Source of the DNA: Climacteris rufus | Lineage: Eukaryota; Chordata; Aves; Passeriformes; Climacteridae | Length of the DNA: 64,000 nt | Direction of reading: 5' to 3' | Assembly: GCA_013398175.1 (NCBI GenBank) | Contig: VZRZ01002289.1 | Location: forward strand, 310,001 to 374,000 | Shown here: positions 24,301-36,300 of the stretch, in pieces | Numbering within the stretch: position 1 is the stretch's first letter | Layout: the number at the start of each line of letters is the position of its first letter | Notes under the pieces: generated by a model | The model's database searches: none | Told to the model about the DNA's origin: nothing | Seen by the model: only the letters and a program-made list of their open reading frames with translations | Position numbers and translations under genes: made by a program

Positions 24301-27300
24301 AGAGTATGGGACTACTTCAAGGTAATTACATAGTTAATATACAGTTAATTTAAAAGCAGTTACTTTCAATAATATATTTAGTTTTCAGTAGTCTGATCAG
24401 AATGCATTTCCAGCACGTATCAGCATACTGAAATAAAGTGTAATTGAAAACTGCATTAATTAACTGTACAAAGCTAAGTTAATGTGTTTGTCTGAAGCAG
24501 ATAGTCTCATTTGTCCATTTTTTTCCAACTTGAAAGCTTGTAGAAAGCAGGAATCTTATGTGCTGTATGGTTTTCTTCTTGTCTTCCAGCTCCCCTCGCA
24601 CCAGTTTAGGGAAAATGATTTAACTTGTGCAAAATTAAAGACAGATTAGGAGACAGCACCTTACCTGTTATTGCTACTTTTCTAGCCCAACATGTTTATC
24701 AGTCTTCTCATCAACTTAGAATAAGGTCAGTGACCCATTCATAGGGACAGGCACAAGATAAGGGGCTGATCACATGGTATTTTCTGTGTGGAGTGGTGCT
24801 GTAATCCCTCTTCTGAAAGGCAGCATCCCAGGGTTCTGTAAAGAAGGTAATTCTGGTACTTCTCAAGCTGCTTTGCTTCCCCTGAATTTTTTGGGTCAAG
24901 TTTTGTACAGAAATGTTATTTATAACTTCTAGCTAAACAATTGCCAACCTGTAGCTCTGCAGAGCCGTGTGAGTGCAGCCTGTGCACTTTGCTGTCTGCT
25001 GGGGCAGTGGCTGCAGAGCCGTGAGCTGGGGCTGTGAACAGCTCGTGTGCCAGTGACTCTCACAGCCCAGCGCTGTGCCTGGCCTTGCGCTGGCAGCAAC
25101 ACCGCGCTGGCCCGGTGCGTTCACAAGATCTTCATTGCTTCTTTCTTCACTCTAGGTCTTGATAACCACAGACATTTTGTTTTTCTTAGATGAGTATGAG
25201 CCAGGTTTTAAGCAGTTGTCACTAAAGTATCTGTGTGATAATCGTCTTGGAGAGACACTGATGCTGCCTTTGCTGTCAGTATTATTTAAGCATCTGGCTG
25301 CTCTCTTTGTCACTGAAGGTGGCAAAATAGATCTATCAGACCTTAGTAGTCATTCACTGTGTGTTTGTCCCACAGATACACTGTGAGACTGAGCTGGCAA
25401 ACTACTCTAGGTGTTACAGCTGGTTGGCCAGTCTGACCCTGGGCTGCATATGAACAGAAGCAAGCATGGCATTCTGAATTTGGATGGAAAGTTCTTCTCT
25501 GTCCCCTTAATTTTGTTGCTTGCTGGCTGGCCCTGGTAAACCAGCACTGAACCAACTGTAATGGCACTGAGTAACTGGATAACTACTTTCAGTCAAGTTA
25601 GATGCAGTTTTTGTGGAGTTGCCCAGACGTTAGCAGAGTTCATTGAAACCATCATCAGTTTGCACATGGCAAATCTGATATCGAATGTTTCTGTGTAACT
25701 TTGGGAATCACAAGTGCAGAGTTTGGGAGGGACGTTGTGTGAGATGTTCAGTTCAAAGTTCGTGCATTCAGTAGGTGAGACAGTTACTGGTGGTGCAAGT
25801 GGGTGTGTTCTGCTCCAGCTCGGTGCAGTGTGTGTGTGTTGCAGTAAATGCAGAGACAATTATTAGTGATTCAGACATTCTCTGTGGCAGTCAAGTGAAA
25901 AACTTCATCTGAAGTATCTTTAGGGGGGAAAGTGAAGTTGTCCTCTGGAAGTCAGAAGTGGCAGTGACTGTAACCTTTTCAGGGGGTTTTGATGTTCTTA
26001 GGGTTTTGGATGACAAACTCCTGACCTCAGTGGGGACTGCTCTTAAATCTCTCTATGAGGATATTAGTGTGGGGATAAAAAACGTGGAACGCCAAAAATC
26101 TGGGCCTGTTTTCTCACCTGCCAGAGTCCCTGACTGCTTTTGTTTTCTTGTGTAATGTCCAGCAGTCAGATGGGTGAATAATGCTATTATGTCACCTCCT
26201 TTCCATGCAGAAAATTGGGGACTCGTACCGCGGCTTTTGCGTGAGCGAGGCAGAGTTAGAGAGCGTTCTCACGCTCCACAAGCAGCAAACACAAAGTGTG
26301 TGGGGGACCCGCCAGTCTCCAAGCCCAGCCAAACCCGCCACACGGTTGATGTGGAAATCCCAGTATGTCCCATATGATGGGATCCCCTTTGTCAATGCAG
26401 GTAACTAACTTTGATTTTAATAACTACTTTCAGAATTTCAATGTCAGCTCCCGACTGGCCGTAAAGAAGGACCTTTGTGTTGTTCCTTAGACTTGATAAA
26501 GTCAAGGCACATAAAAACATAAAAAAAGGAGCGGATCGGGCACTTCTGTGAGAGTCTGAAGGAGCTTGTTTCGTTTTTTTATGTTTTGTTGTGAATATTT
26601 ATTCTTGTCCTTTAGAAATTAGCTAAGTACCATTTGATGGGGGTTCTCATGATGAGATCTTGAGGTGGAGGTCCCATTTGCTCTATTAGGACTTGAAAGT
26701 TCTCTTAAGGGTAAGAGCTTGTTTGATTATTCTTGCTTAACTTGATGTTTTGAAGAGTTTGTTCCACAGAGGGCAAGAAACTATTTAAATTGCAACCTTT
26801 AAAGAAAGAAATAAATTTCAAAAACCAACCAACCAAGATACACATACCTCAGCAGGCATACTTTTGCTATTTTGGTTTTTTTTTTTGATCAACATGCAGA
26901 TTTCATGATTGGTAATTACAGATTTAGCTCATGCAGTGCATGTGTGAAATTACCTAGAGTTTAATTTGGATATAAAATGAACGGTTTTAATTGTTACATA
27001 GAGAAAACAAAGGACAGGAATGTAGGTTATTTCTGGGTTTTTTCTTCCTTCTTGGAAGTTATTAAAAAAGGGAAATGCTAACACCAGTTTTAAAGCTTCA
27101 GCCATAAACTGTGAGATATAAGAAAACTAAGAACAAAATCAAAGCAACGTACACTTTTTCCCCCCAACATGCATGTGAGACATCTTTAGTTTCATCCAGA
27201 TCATTTGGTTTCTTATGGAAACACATTATATTGCTGTTATAATCCTTAAAAGGTTTTTGGGTATATCACTTTTGGCATAGGCAGCTCCTTGCCTGCATAC

Positions 27301-30300
27301 TGGAGTACTTGAACTATAAGTAAAAGATAACTAAACGTGATGTGGAGGAAATTTGGAAGATGTTTCTTTCTTGACCACTTCAATGCTTTGCTTGTCAGCC
27401 CCTTTTGTTAGAGGTCTGACTGGAGGAAGTCACTTACTTCAATCTTTGAGCAAAGCAATATTTGTTTAAGCCTGTCTGGTTTTGTGTGGATATGCTGTGC
27501 TGAAGCTGTGTTATTTAGCAGTTAAGATTTCTTACTGCAAGTCTGAGCTTTTATGGGCCAGCAGGGTGTGAAGTGTTGATTTAAGCCAGGAGGCTGGCAG
27601 TGGCTGCTGACCTTTCCTGGTGATTTGACCCCAGCTGGAAACTACCACAGAGCTGCTCACTCCTTCCCCAGTGGGATGGGGGAGAGAATCAGGAGCGTAA
27701 AAGTGAGAAAACTCATGGGTTGAGATAGAGGCTGCTTAAAAGGTAAAGGAAAATCCACACACACAAGCAAAGCAAAGTAAGGAATTCACTCACAACTTCC
27801 ATTGTCAGGCAGGTGTCCAGCCATGCCCAGGAAAGCAGGGTGCCATCATCTGTGATGGTTATCTGGGAAGACAGACACCATAACTTTGAATGTCCCCCCT
27901 TTCCTCATTCTTCCCACAGCTCTATATGCTGAACAGGATGCCGTATGGTATGGAATATGACTTGGATCATTTTGGGTCAGCTGTCCCAGCTGTGTCCCCT
28001 CCAGTTTCTTATGTTTCTCAGCCTCCTTGCTGGTGCTGGGGGGTGAGAGGCAGAAAAGACCTTGACTCTGTGTAGGCCCTGCTCTGCAGTGACTAAACAT
28101 CCCTGTGTTATCAGCACTGTTTCCAGCAAAGATCCAAAACACAGCCTCATACTGGCTACCCTGAAGAAAATTAACTCTATGCCAGTCACAACCAGCACAG
28201 CTTTGCAACTGTGGATTTTCTCCATTATTTTGGGGATTCTGTTTTTTACATTTATTACCAGCATTGTGCTCCTTTGGTAACTTGCAGGACTTCTCATCTT
28301 GTAAAGTCTTGGTGTTCACCAGGGCAGAACCCAATATTTTGCCTTCACATACGTTGCAGGAGTGCTGTGAAGTGTCGTAAGTGAGAGATGCTTTGAAAAT
28401 GCTCTATGTTCTTAGTGACAGAAGCATTTGCAGTGTATTTGCTTGCTATACCTGTGGATTCCACCTTTTGAGGAGTCCACTGGCAAGCAGAAATAACTGT
28501 TTTAGAACTCTTATCTCTTCTATAGTTACTGTTTTACTGTAGTAAATTCAGTGATTGCTTGAATAGAGTGTATTACTTTCTGTTTCCAGGAAGCAGAGCC
28601 ATTGTAATGGAGTGCCAGTATGGGCCAAGGAGGAAAGGATTTCAGCCCAAAAAAGCTGGTGAGCAAGAAAGCACCTCTGGCCAGCTGTACAAAGCCACTT
28701 GTCCAGCAAGGTGAGAATTCTCTATAAAGCTGTGAGAGTGACTGAGGGTCCTGAGAAAGCATTCTTTCTGTGAGCCATGACAGAGCTGTTTTGGGTGGTA
28801 GCTGATACTCACTGTAGCTCTTAGCTTCATCTCCTTGGTAACTTGAGGTTGATACTCGTTTAGGGGAAAGGAGGAAACGCTGTCCTGTTTGACTGAAGAA
28901 GGCTGAGGTTTGATAGATTGCCTGGATGCAAAGTAGCAGTACATGACTATGTGAAATAGGAGTGGGAATCATTATCCACCTGAGCATTAATGAATTATTG
29001 TGGTGTCCTTTAGTGACTATTTCTGCTCCTAAAACTTTGTCATCTTATTTGGTTTTTATTCTTCAGGCTTTTAATTGCACTGCTATCAGTCAGTCATTCT
29101 GGTTTAGCACGTGTCCTGTGTGCTGAAGGAGTTACAGTTCTTCTGTTCACTTGGGATTTTCTCCTTCTCCAACACTAATATTTTTTCCTCACCCTTGAGC
29201 ATTCTCCTGTGTGACTGTTCAGTTTTTGTTCAGTTTTTACTGAGCTATAAGCATGTTTACCTGAACAGTTGCAGCTAGGTCTGTATGTGCTCAATTCTGC
29301 ACAGCTGGGTGAGCTACAGCCTGTTCACGATTGGTGTTGTGCTTTTACTATACTGAGGGACAGAGGGCTTTTGCTGAGCAGTAAAAATCACTCTGGCTGA
29401 GTGGCTTCCAGACCAGAACAGAAGTGTGTCTGTCTTCATCCATCTCTATTGATGTGTCCTTAAGAATTTCACAGTTCTTTAGAGGCATCAGTCTGCTTGA
29501 ACTTTTTCTATACTAATGCTTGATATGAAGTAGGTGGGGTTTTTGCCTTTCCCCTCACAAGGACAAAGTATACTGATGGAGAATTTTTTTTATTCCTCCT
29601 TGGAAGGATCTATATTAAAAAGGTTCAAAAGTTTCCAGAATACAGGGTTCCTACTGACCCTAAAATTGACAAGAAAATCATAAGAATGGAACAGGAGAAA
29701 GCATTCAACATGCTGAAGAAGAACTTGATAGATGCTGGTGGTGTCCTCAGGTGAAACTTCACTTTTTTCTTTTTTTTGCACAAATGAAGCAAAGAAGAGC
29801 AATATTTTACTTGGTTTTCTTTATTTTTTAATGAATTGCTTATTAAGGCTGTTGATTAATATTAATAGTAAAAAAATCCACAATGCCAGTAAGACTTCTG
29901 TAACGCTGAAGTATAGTTTGGTAAATGTGTTAAGCACCAAGCTATGGAACTTCAGCAGGTGTTTTCATGCAGGGAGTCGATAGAAATAGTTGTGTTATTT
30001 GAGGGTTTGCTCTAGTTTATGTTGAACTGAAAGGTGTGAGAGGGCTCTGAGTTCTGAAAGACATTATCTTTTTGCTCAGGGGCTGTAAAAACTTAGGTCA
30101 CTCTGACTAGGTTGTTTGTAGTTGCCAGACTGTTCCCCCAAGAGTCTAATTCTTTTGCCTTTGTTTGAGAATTGTGTGTATAAACTCTCTCCTTCTTGCT
30201 AGGTGGTATGTACAGTTACCCACTCAGCAAGCCCACCAATATCATGAAATGGAAACTTCCTGCCTCCCTCCTTCACCCTCCCATTTCTCTGTGTGTTGTC

Positions 30301-33300
30301 CTGAGGAGGAGGAGGAAGTTGTGAGAGATGAGAACAGTACTCTGCCTTCTCGCCTGCATCCTCAAGTGGCCGACAAGATCCGAGAGCTGGTGTCTCAGGG
30401 CATAGAGCAGGTCTATGCAGTGAGGAAGCAGCTAAGGTACACAGCTGTCTGCAGTGCTCTCAGGCTGCAGTGCCATGTCTGCTTTTGCATTTGATTCATT
30501 TGGTTTGCAACTAAAGGGCAGTGCTGGTGCGTTACTGAATCTCTTTCCCAGATGTCATGAGACTGTTTTTCCCACCTTTTGCCTTCTCTTTCCATATCAT
30601 TGTATGTAGTCACTAGGAGTTGCTGTACTCTTAAAAGTTGCTTGAATAAATGGAGGCTTTAAATTCCAAGCTCTGTAGCAGATGCACAAGGAAGTGGCTC
30701 AGATCATCATCTAGTTTGCTTTTGCCTTGTCATTGCAACGAGGGGAGGGAGAAGGTAGCAGTGTCTCTTAACAGAGGGAAATAGCACAATATATTCAAAA
30801 ATATGTTTTTTAATGTCCTTTAACATATGACAGAAAGTATGTGGAAAGAGAATTATTCACGCCTGATGAAGTGCCAGAAAGACATAACCTGTCCTTCTTC
30901 CCCACTGTGAATGACATCAAGAACCACATTCATGAAGTGCAGAAGTCCCTAAGGAATGGAGAGATGGTGTATAATTCAGAAAGTATCCCAGCAACGGTTT
31001 GTTGGCCTTTGTGTATCTTTTTGATTTTTGGAGTTAAATACTGGAAATCTTCTTTTTAATTATTACCACTTAACTGTATTTCATCCAAAATTCTCTATGA
31101 CTTTATATTTCCAGCAGCAGTATTTTCAGTGGAATCTCTGGCTCAGCACGATTGGATTAAATGTGAATAAAACCTTCTTACCTTCTTCGGTATTTATCTC
31201 ATCAGCATTAGATTGCTGTTAATTGATTGACAAATTACACAGTATTAGCATTTCTTGATGACTGCATGAACTGGAAGCCATTGGTGTAGAAAAATTGACA
31301 TGTGGCATAAAATTTTATTCATGGCTTTGTCACTGTCTGTGTTTTGAAGAAGTTACTATGATTTTTCAGTATGTGAAAAAAGTGGGGGTGAAGTATGTCT
31401 CAGGTGAACTCTAAATTAGGGGTTGCACAACAATTTGAGTGTGTAAATATTAATAAATGCATTTTATAGCAAGTGAAGTAAGCTTGGATCTGATACTTTC
31501 AAAGGCTCAGTAACTCTTAAATCTTGTTCCTTAATTTTCTTCCATGTATTGAATAATAAAGGGGTACGCAGTGATAATTTTTTCCCCAGTTATGAGACTG
31601 ACTGCTCAGAAATTTCTGATTTAAAACCAGATTTGACAAACAGTACTGTTAAATCATCAAGTCTTGTCCCTTGCCCTACACTGTTGTAGCCCAGGTGAGT
31701 GAAGGTGCTTGTTAGTTAGCCAAAGAGTTTGACTATTTTCTATTTTAAACTCATTAAACTGTCATGAGCAGACCTTAGCCTTCCTGATACAGTGCATGTT
31801 AAAAAATCTTTTGCAGTATTTTTTTGTGAATCAAGAACTCTCAAAATGCATAATGATAAGAAAATAAGAAAGTGTGGTTTTAGACACTGTTTTCCTGTCA
31901 GTCCTATGTGGAGGCTGTGTTCCTGAAGTAGACAAGCTTGCACCCTTTCTGAGAACTGAGATCTTTTTCCTTTCAGCTGCAGTGGACCACAGACAGTGGG
32001 AATGTCCTCACAGAAACAGTGACTGTTACATTTGCCTCACCACCTTCAGATGGTAGGACTGCATGAATAACCTGTCTGTCTCCAAATGTGCTTTGTTTTA
32101 TTAGCTATGTCACAGAAGTTCACTTTCCTTCCATGGGAGGAAATGTCCTGTCACTCAGGTGAACTTAAGAAGGATTATTTTGCTATATCTATTTTGGTTT
32201 ACTTTTTGAAAACTATTTGACTGCAGGTGTGGAAAAAGTATGTGTGGTCATGATGTTGTTGGCAGCAGTATTAAAATTATAAATTTGGCTTTTATTTGGC
32301 AGCTTTAAGCAACCAAAAATTTTAATGGGATGGTTATGTGGGAAGAACATTTTACTGTGGATGAAGGTGCTAATAACACCTATCTAGAGAGAGCTAAATT
32401 ACCACTGAACAGATGTGTGTGTCTGGGGACACAGTACTCAGGATCCAGCTGGGTACTTGAGTTCCCAGATGCTTTGTGCTTCACATGTGCTTAAATGTCT
32501 TACTGAAAGGGACTTGATTGCACATTGAGACTCCTGCTTCTCACAGAGTCATTGGCTTGATGAGTTCCAGTGCTAGGATCAGGCACTGAACAGCAAGCAT
32601 TGTATTTCTGTGGAATTGGAATTGAGAGCATTCTTTTCCATTTTTCCTCCATGCTTAGAATAGAAATAGAAACACAGGTGTTAAGTGGCAGCAGGGCTGA
32701 GATGTGTTTCTTCAGTTCTCTGTGATGTAACTTCTTTATTAATGTGACACCCAAGTATCATCTCTTCCCAGTGATTGCTAAGCCACAAAGTGTTAAACTT
32801 CTTCCCACTCTGTTTCAAAACTAGAGTGTAGATATGATAGATTTCTATATAAACTTGCTTTTATGCATTCTTGGTTGAAGGACTGGCTTTTTTGAAGATG
32901 TTATGCTGTTTTTCCTTTGTTGAAAGTGGATTCCTACTACTATTACTTCAAAACATGTACTAAGCCAAAATACAGGTGTTTGTATCTAGATCTACTTGCT
33001 ACCCACATAGTTAGAATTACACATAGGCCAAGGTGCTCTGTTGGATTATGGTGGCTGGTAATACATTAAAAATTAGATTATTCTACCCTTCCCACCCCTG
33101 TCTCAAGGATATTTTGTCTAGTGTGACACCAAAAGAACTTTTCTTCATGTTTGGAGATGTCTTCCCCATCCTTTGTTCAGTAGGTTTGATATGAAACTCA
33201 TCAGAACTCATCCTTGGCTTTTAACAGGGATGTGACTGAAGTGAGGTGGAAGAGCCCAATTGTTTGCACATGTTAAGATAATGCTGCAGACTTCACAGAT

Positions 33301-36300
33301 GCTTTTAATCTTAGTAGCACAGCCAGCTTGTTTCCCCATTTAAGTGAAACATGTCCATGGGTACATTTTGTTCTGGACAGCTGGCAGAGAAGTCTACAGG
33401 AACCAAAGAGGCACTGCTACAGTTGTCATGTGTCAACAGTTATCCTGTGGTTCTTGCCTGAAGAAGTCCTGATGTGTTTTGTGTCCCTTTCCTTTTAGGT
33501 CAGAGAGTGACGTGGGCCAATTTCTTATTTGTTGTAGCAGGAAATATAAACTCCCAGAAGTTAGGCTCACTGTAGGAATTCTCCTGAATGACTTGGTGAA
33601 CCTGATTTATGTGAAGTAGTTCCATGTACACCAGTGCATTTACTGCTAAAAAGGGCCAAGGTTGGCTCTGTTTTGTTTGGGATTTTTTAACTTCTATTTC
33701 AGCTGTTGCTGCAATGGATTCATTTGAACTGAAAAGCATTATGTATGCTTGATGCTTTTAGGCAATAATTTCAGTGTTTACCACAGTGAGAGAATAAGTG
33801 GTAAATTTTTAGGCTCAGCTTGAACAGTATCCATTTTTTTTAAGGAAGACTTTTTTTTGGGAAAAAAAGAAATTTGCAGTGTGAGCAGACTTACTGTGCT
33901 TAAGCTTGCATGCCTGTGTTGATTTTGCCATTACTGTGCTTTTATGGAGAGACACAGAATAGCTGTGCCTTCAACAGCTGTGATAGAGCTCAGCAGGGAT
34001 GACTTTTGGTGTGAACTGAGCGCTGGAGAACGTTCAGAAAGAGATCAGTTCTTGCTTTCTTTGTTTTACACAGATAAGTTTCTAAGACACAGTAGCCTAT
34101 CAAATATGTAAACAACCATCCAGTGACATACTGAGTTTTAAGGGAAGCAAAAGAATTGGATTTGTTTCGTTTTCTGCCCAGGTGCACCAGCTCAGTGAAC
34201 ATAAGCAGATATTCTGATTGCAGCATGTCTCGTCTCCCCTTATGTGTGGGTATGTGTTTGTACACATTGCAACACATGGTTATAATTGTAATACAAAACA
34301 AAGGCCTGAGTTCCTAAAAATGAGCTCTCATTAATGTTTGTGAAGTGGTAGCAAGGGAAAACACCATTGACTTTTCAGACTACTCTTTGCATACATTTCT
34401 TTTTAAATTTCAACTTGTGCCAAGTGGGGCCAACTTTGCATTTAAGAAATCAAACAATAGCAGAACTTGTTCATGCAGACCTCCCTATCTCCATGTAAAA
34501 CAGCTTTCTCTGTAGCAGGTAGATTAGGAATTGAACTATTACCTTTATTCCTGGACATATTGCTGTAGAACACAGCCTAGGAAAAAACCTATCTCTTCCT
34601 GCACGTGAACATTCACATATGCATATGGGATCTCTGTATAATACTAAAAAGAGTCTAAATTTTTGAAGTACTTGTGTTCAAGGAGATTCATGAGAGTGTA
34701 TCTTCCAGTCAGTTATGATAAAGAGTTAAGAGTTTGCACATCAGTGTATATGTTGAAAAATGTGTCTCCACTCAGATTGCTGGAAGCTTTTTCTATGATT
34801 TTCTGATAGAAAGTGTTTTGCAATTGACCAGTCTCAATTTTTTTCCGTTCCCCAGACTAATCTGCATTCACAGGGCAAGTTCTTCTTTTATCAATATAAC
34901 AGTGAAACTGTGAAATAAGAGGCAGAGCAATGTCTACTTGTGGCTCCATAAATCTTAACCAAAATGTTCTGGGTGGCTCAAACAGGAAATGGAATGATCT
35001 CATGAGAAGTTTTCTTGTGAAATTGCTACAAGTGAATGTCAGTTTTCACAATACTTCAGGAAATGAAGCCCATCATTCTTGCATTAAATAAGAATTTTGA
35101 GGATATGGTGTAATCTGTGGGCTGAAAGGCCTCCAGATAAATGGACTTTCAATTATGTTGCATAGAAATTATGTAAATTTCACAAACATTGGAAGGGAGT
35201 GGTGAGACATAGAAAATTTCCTGTGTAGATTTTTGTTTTCTAAGACAAACCTTTCTTTTGATACCTGTCTGTTATTGAGCCCTTACTGAGGTGTAGATAT
35301 TGTCAAATTATTTGTTTGCTGCTTTGCTAGAAATGTTTCAGCTTTTATTGTTATAGTTACAAATTCAAAGCACAGTGTAGGGTGCAACTACTTTACTCTC
35401 AAGAACAGATTTATTGGTGCCTCTGGTTTTTGCAGACACAATCTTCCTACAGGATTGTCTTTTTCTCATACCCAGTCTTTTTTCTTGAGCATCCAAGTTC
35501 TGCAAAGAGAACAGCATATATATGTATGCTGCATATATGTCCTCAGTGTATCTGTATTGTGATTGAAGGGGGTCTGTTTGGTTGGCAGGGGAGGTTTTTA
35601 TTAAATGGGAAGTAGAAATTTGTCATAACTGTCTGCTTCCTCTCTTTGGCACTGTAGGGAGCTCAGGAGGGGAGTCAGTCATCACCAAAGCAGAATCCAG
35701 CCAGAGCGGGGAGTCCTCGATACCAGAAACAGCTCAGCTGTTGTCTTCACTCTCCTCACTCCAGCCCAAGATATTTGCACAACTTCAGGTACAGTCAAGT
35801 CATTTACAGAACATCAGATGTGCTGTGCTGGAAGTGCTAAAGGCCAGCTGAGAGCAGCAAGTTCTCTCTCAGCTAATCCCAAACACTAGCTGGGTAACAC
35901 AGACTTTGAAGTAGCTGTCAGCACTTACTCTGGCTGCTCTTGCATGACACATTTAGCATAGAGTTGTAGTGCAGGGGATCCCACTGCTGTCTTCTGACAC
36001 TTTGAAGTTAGGATCTCTTGTGAAGGCAAAACCAAGAAGTTGAAGGTAGTGGGTTTCTACCTTAAACCAAGTACCTCTTGATTTTCCACACAGTCCAGTC
36101 ATTTCATAATGAAAATGCTGCAAAACTGAGGGGAGATAAGTCAGTCTTATTTATTAGTCTTAAATCCTTCTCCAGCCTCTTAAGAAAATATGCAAAAATC
36201 CTAAACCTGCTCCTAGCTCCGATCTGTAAACTTCCAGCTGGAAAGGCTGAAGAGGGGGGGATAAGAATGTCATGTTAAAAGAGCTGCTTCTAAAGCTCAT

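Noticed and set aside
27846..28334. 162-codon minus-strand frame and overlapping plus-strand frames with a hydrophobic tail (28062-28280)
   Set aside because: They lie largely inside the LTR; chance frames of repeat DNA, with no retroviral protein features recognised.
28526..28987. 153-codon minus-strand open frame
   Set aside because: It runs antisense across CARF exon 7 and its intron; no domain and no splice context.
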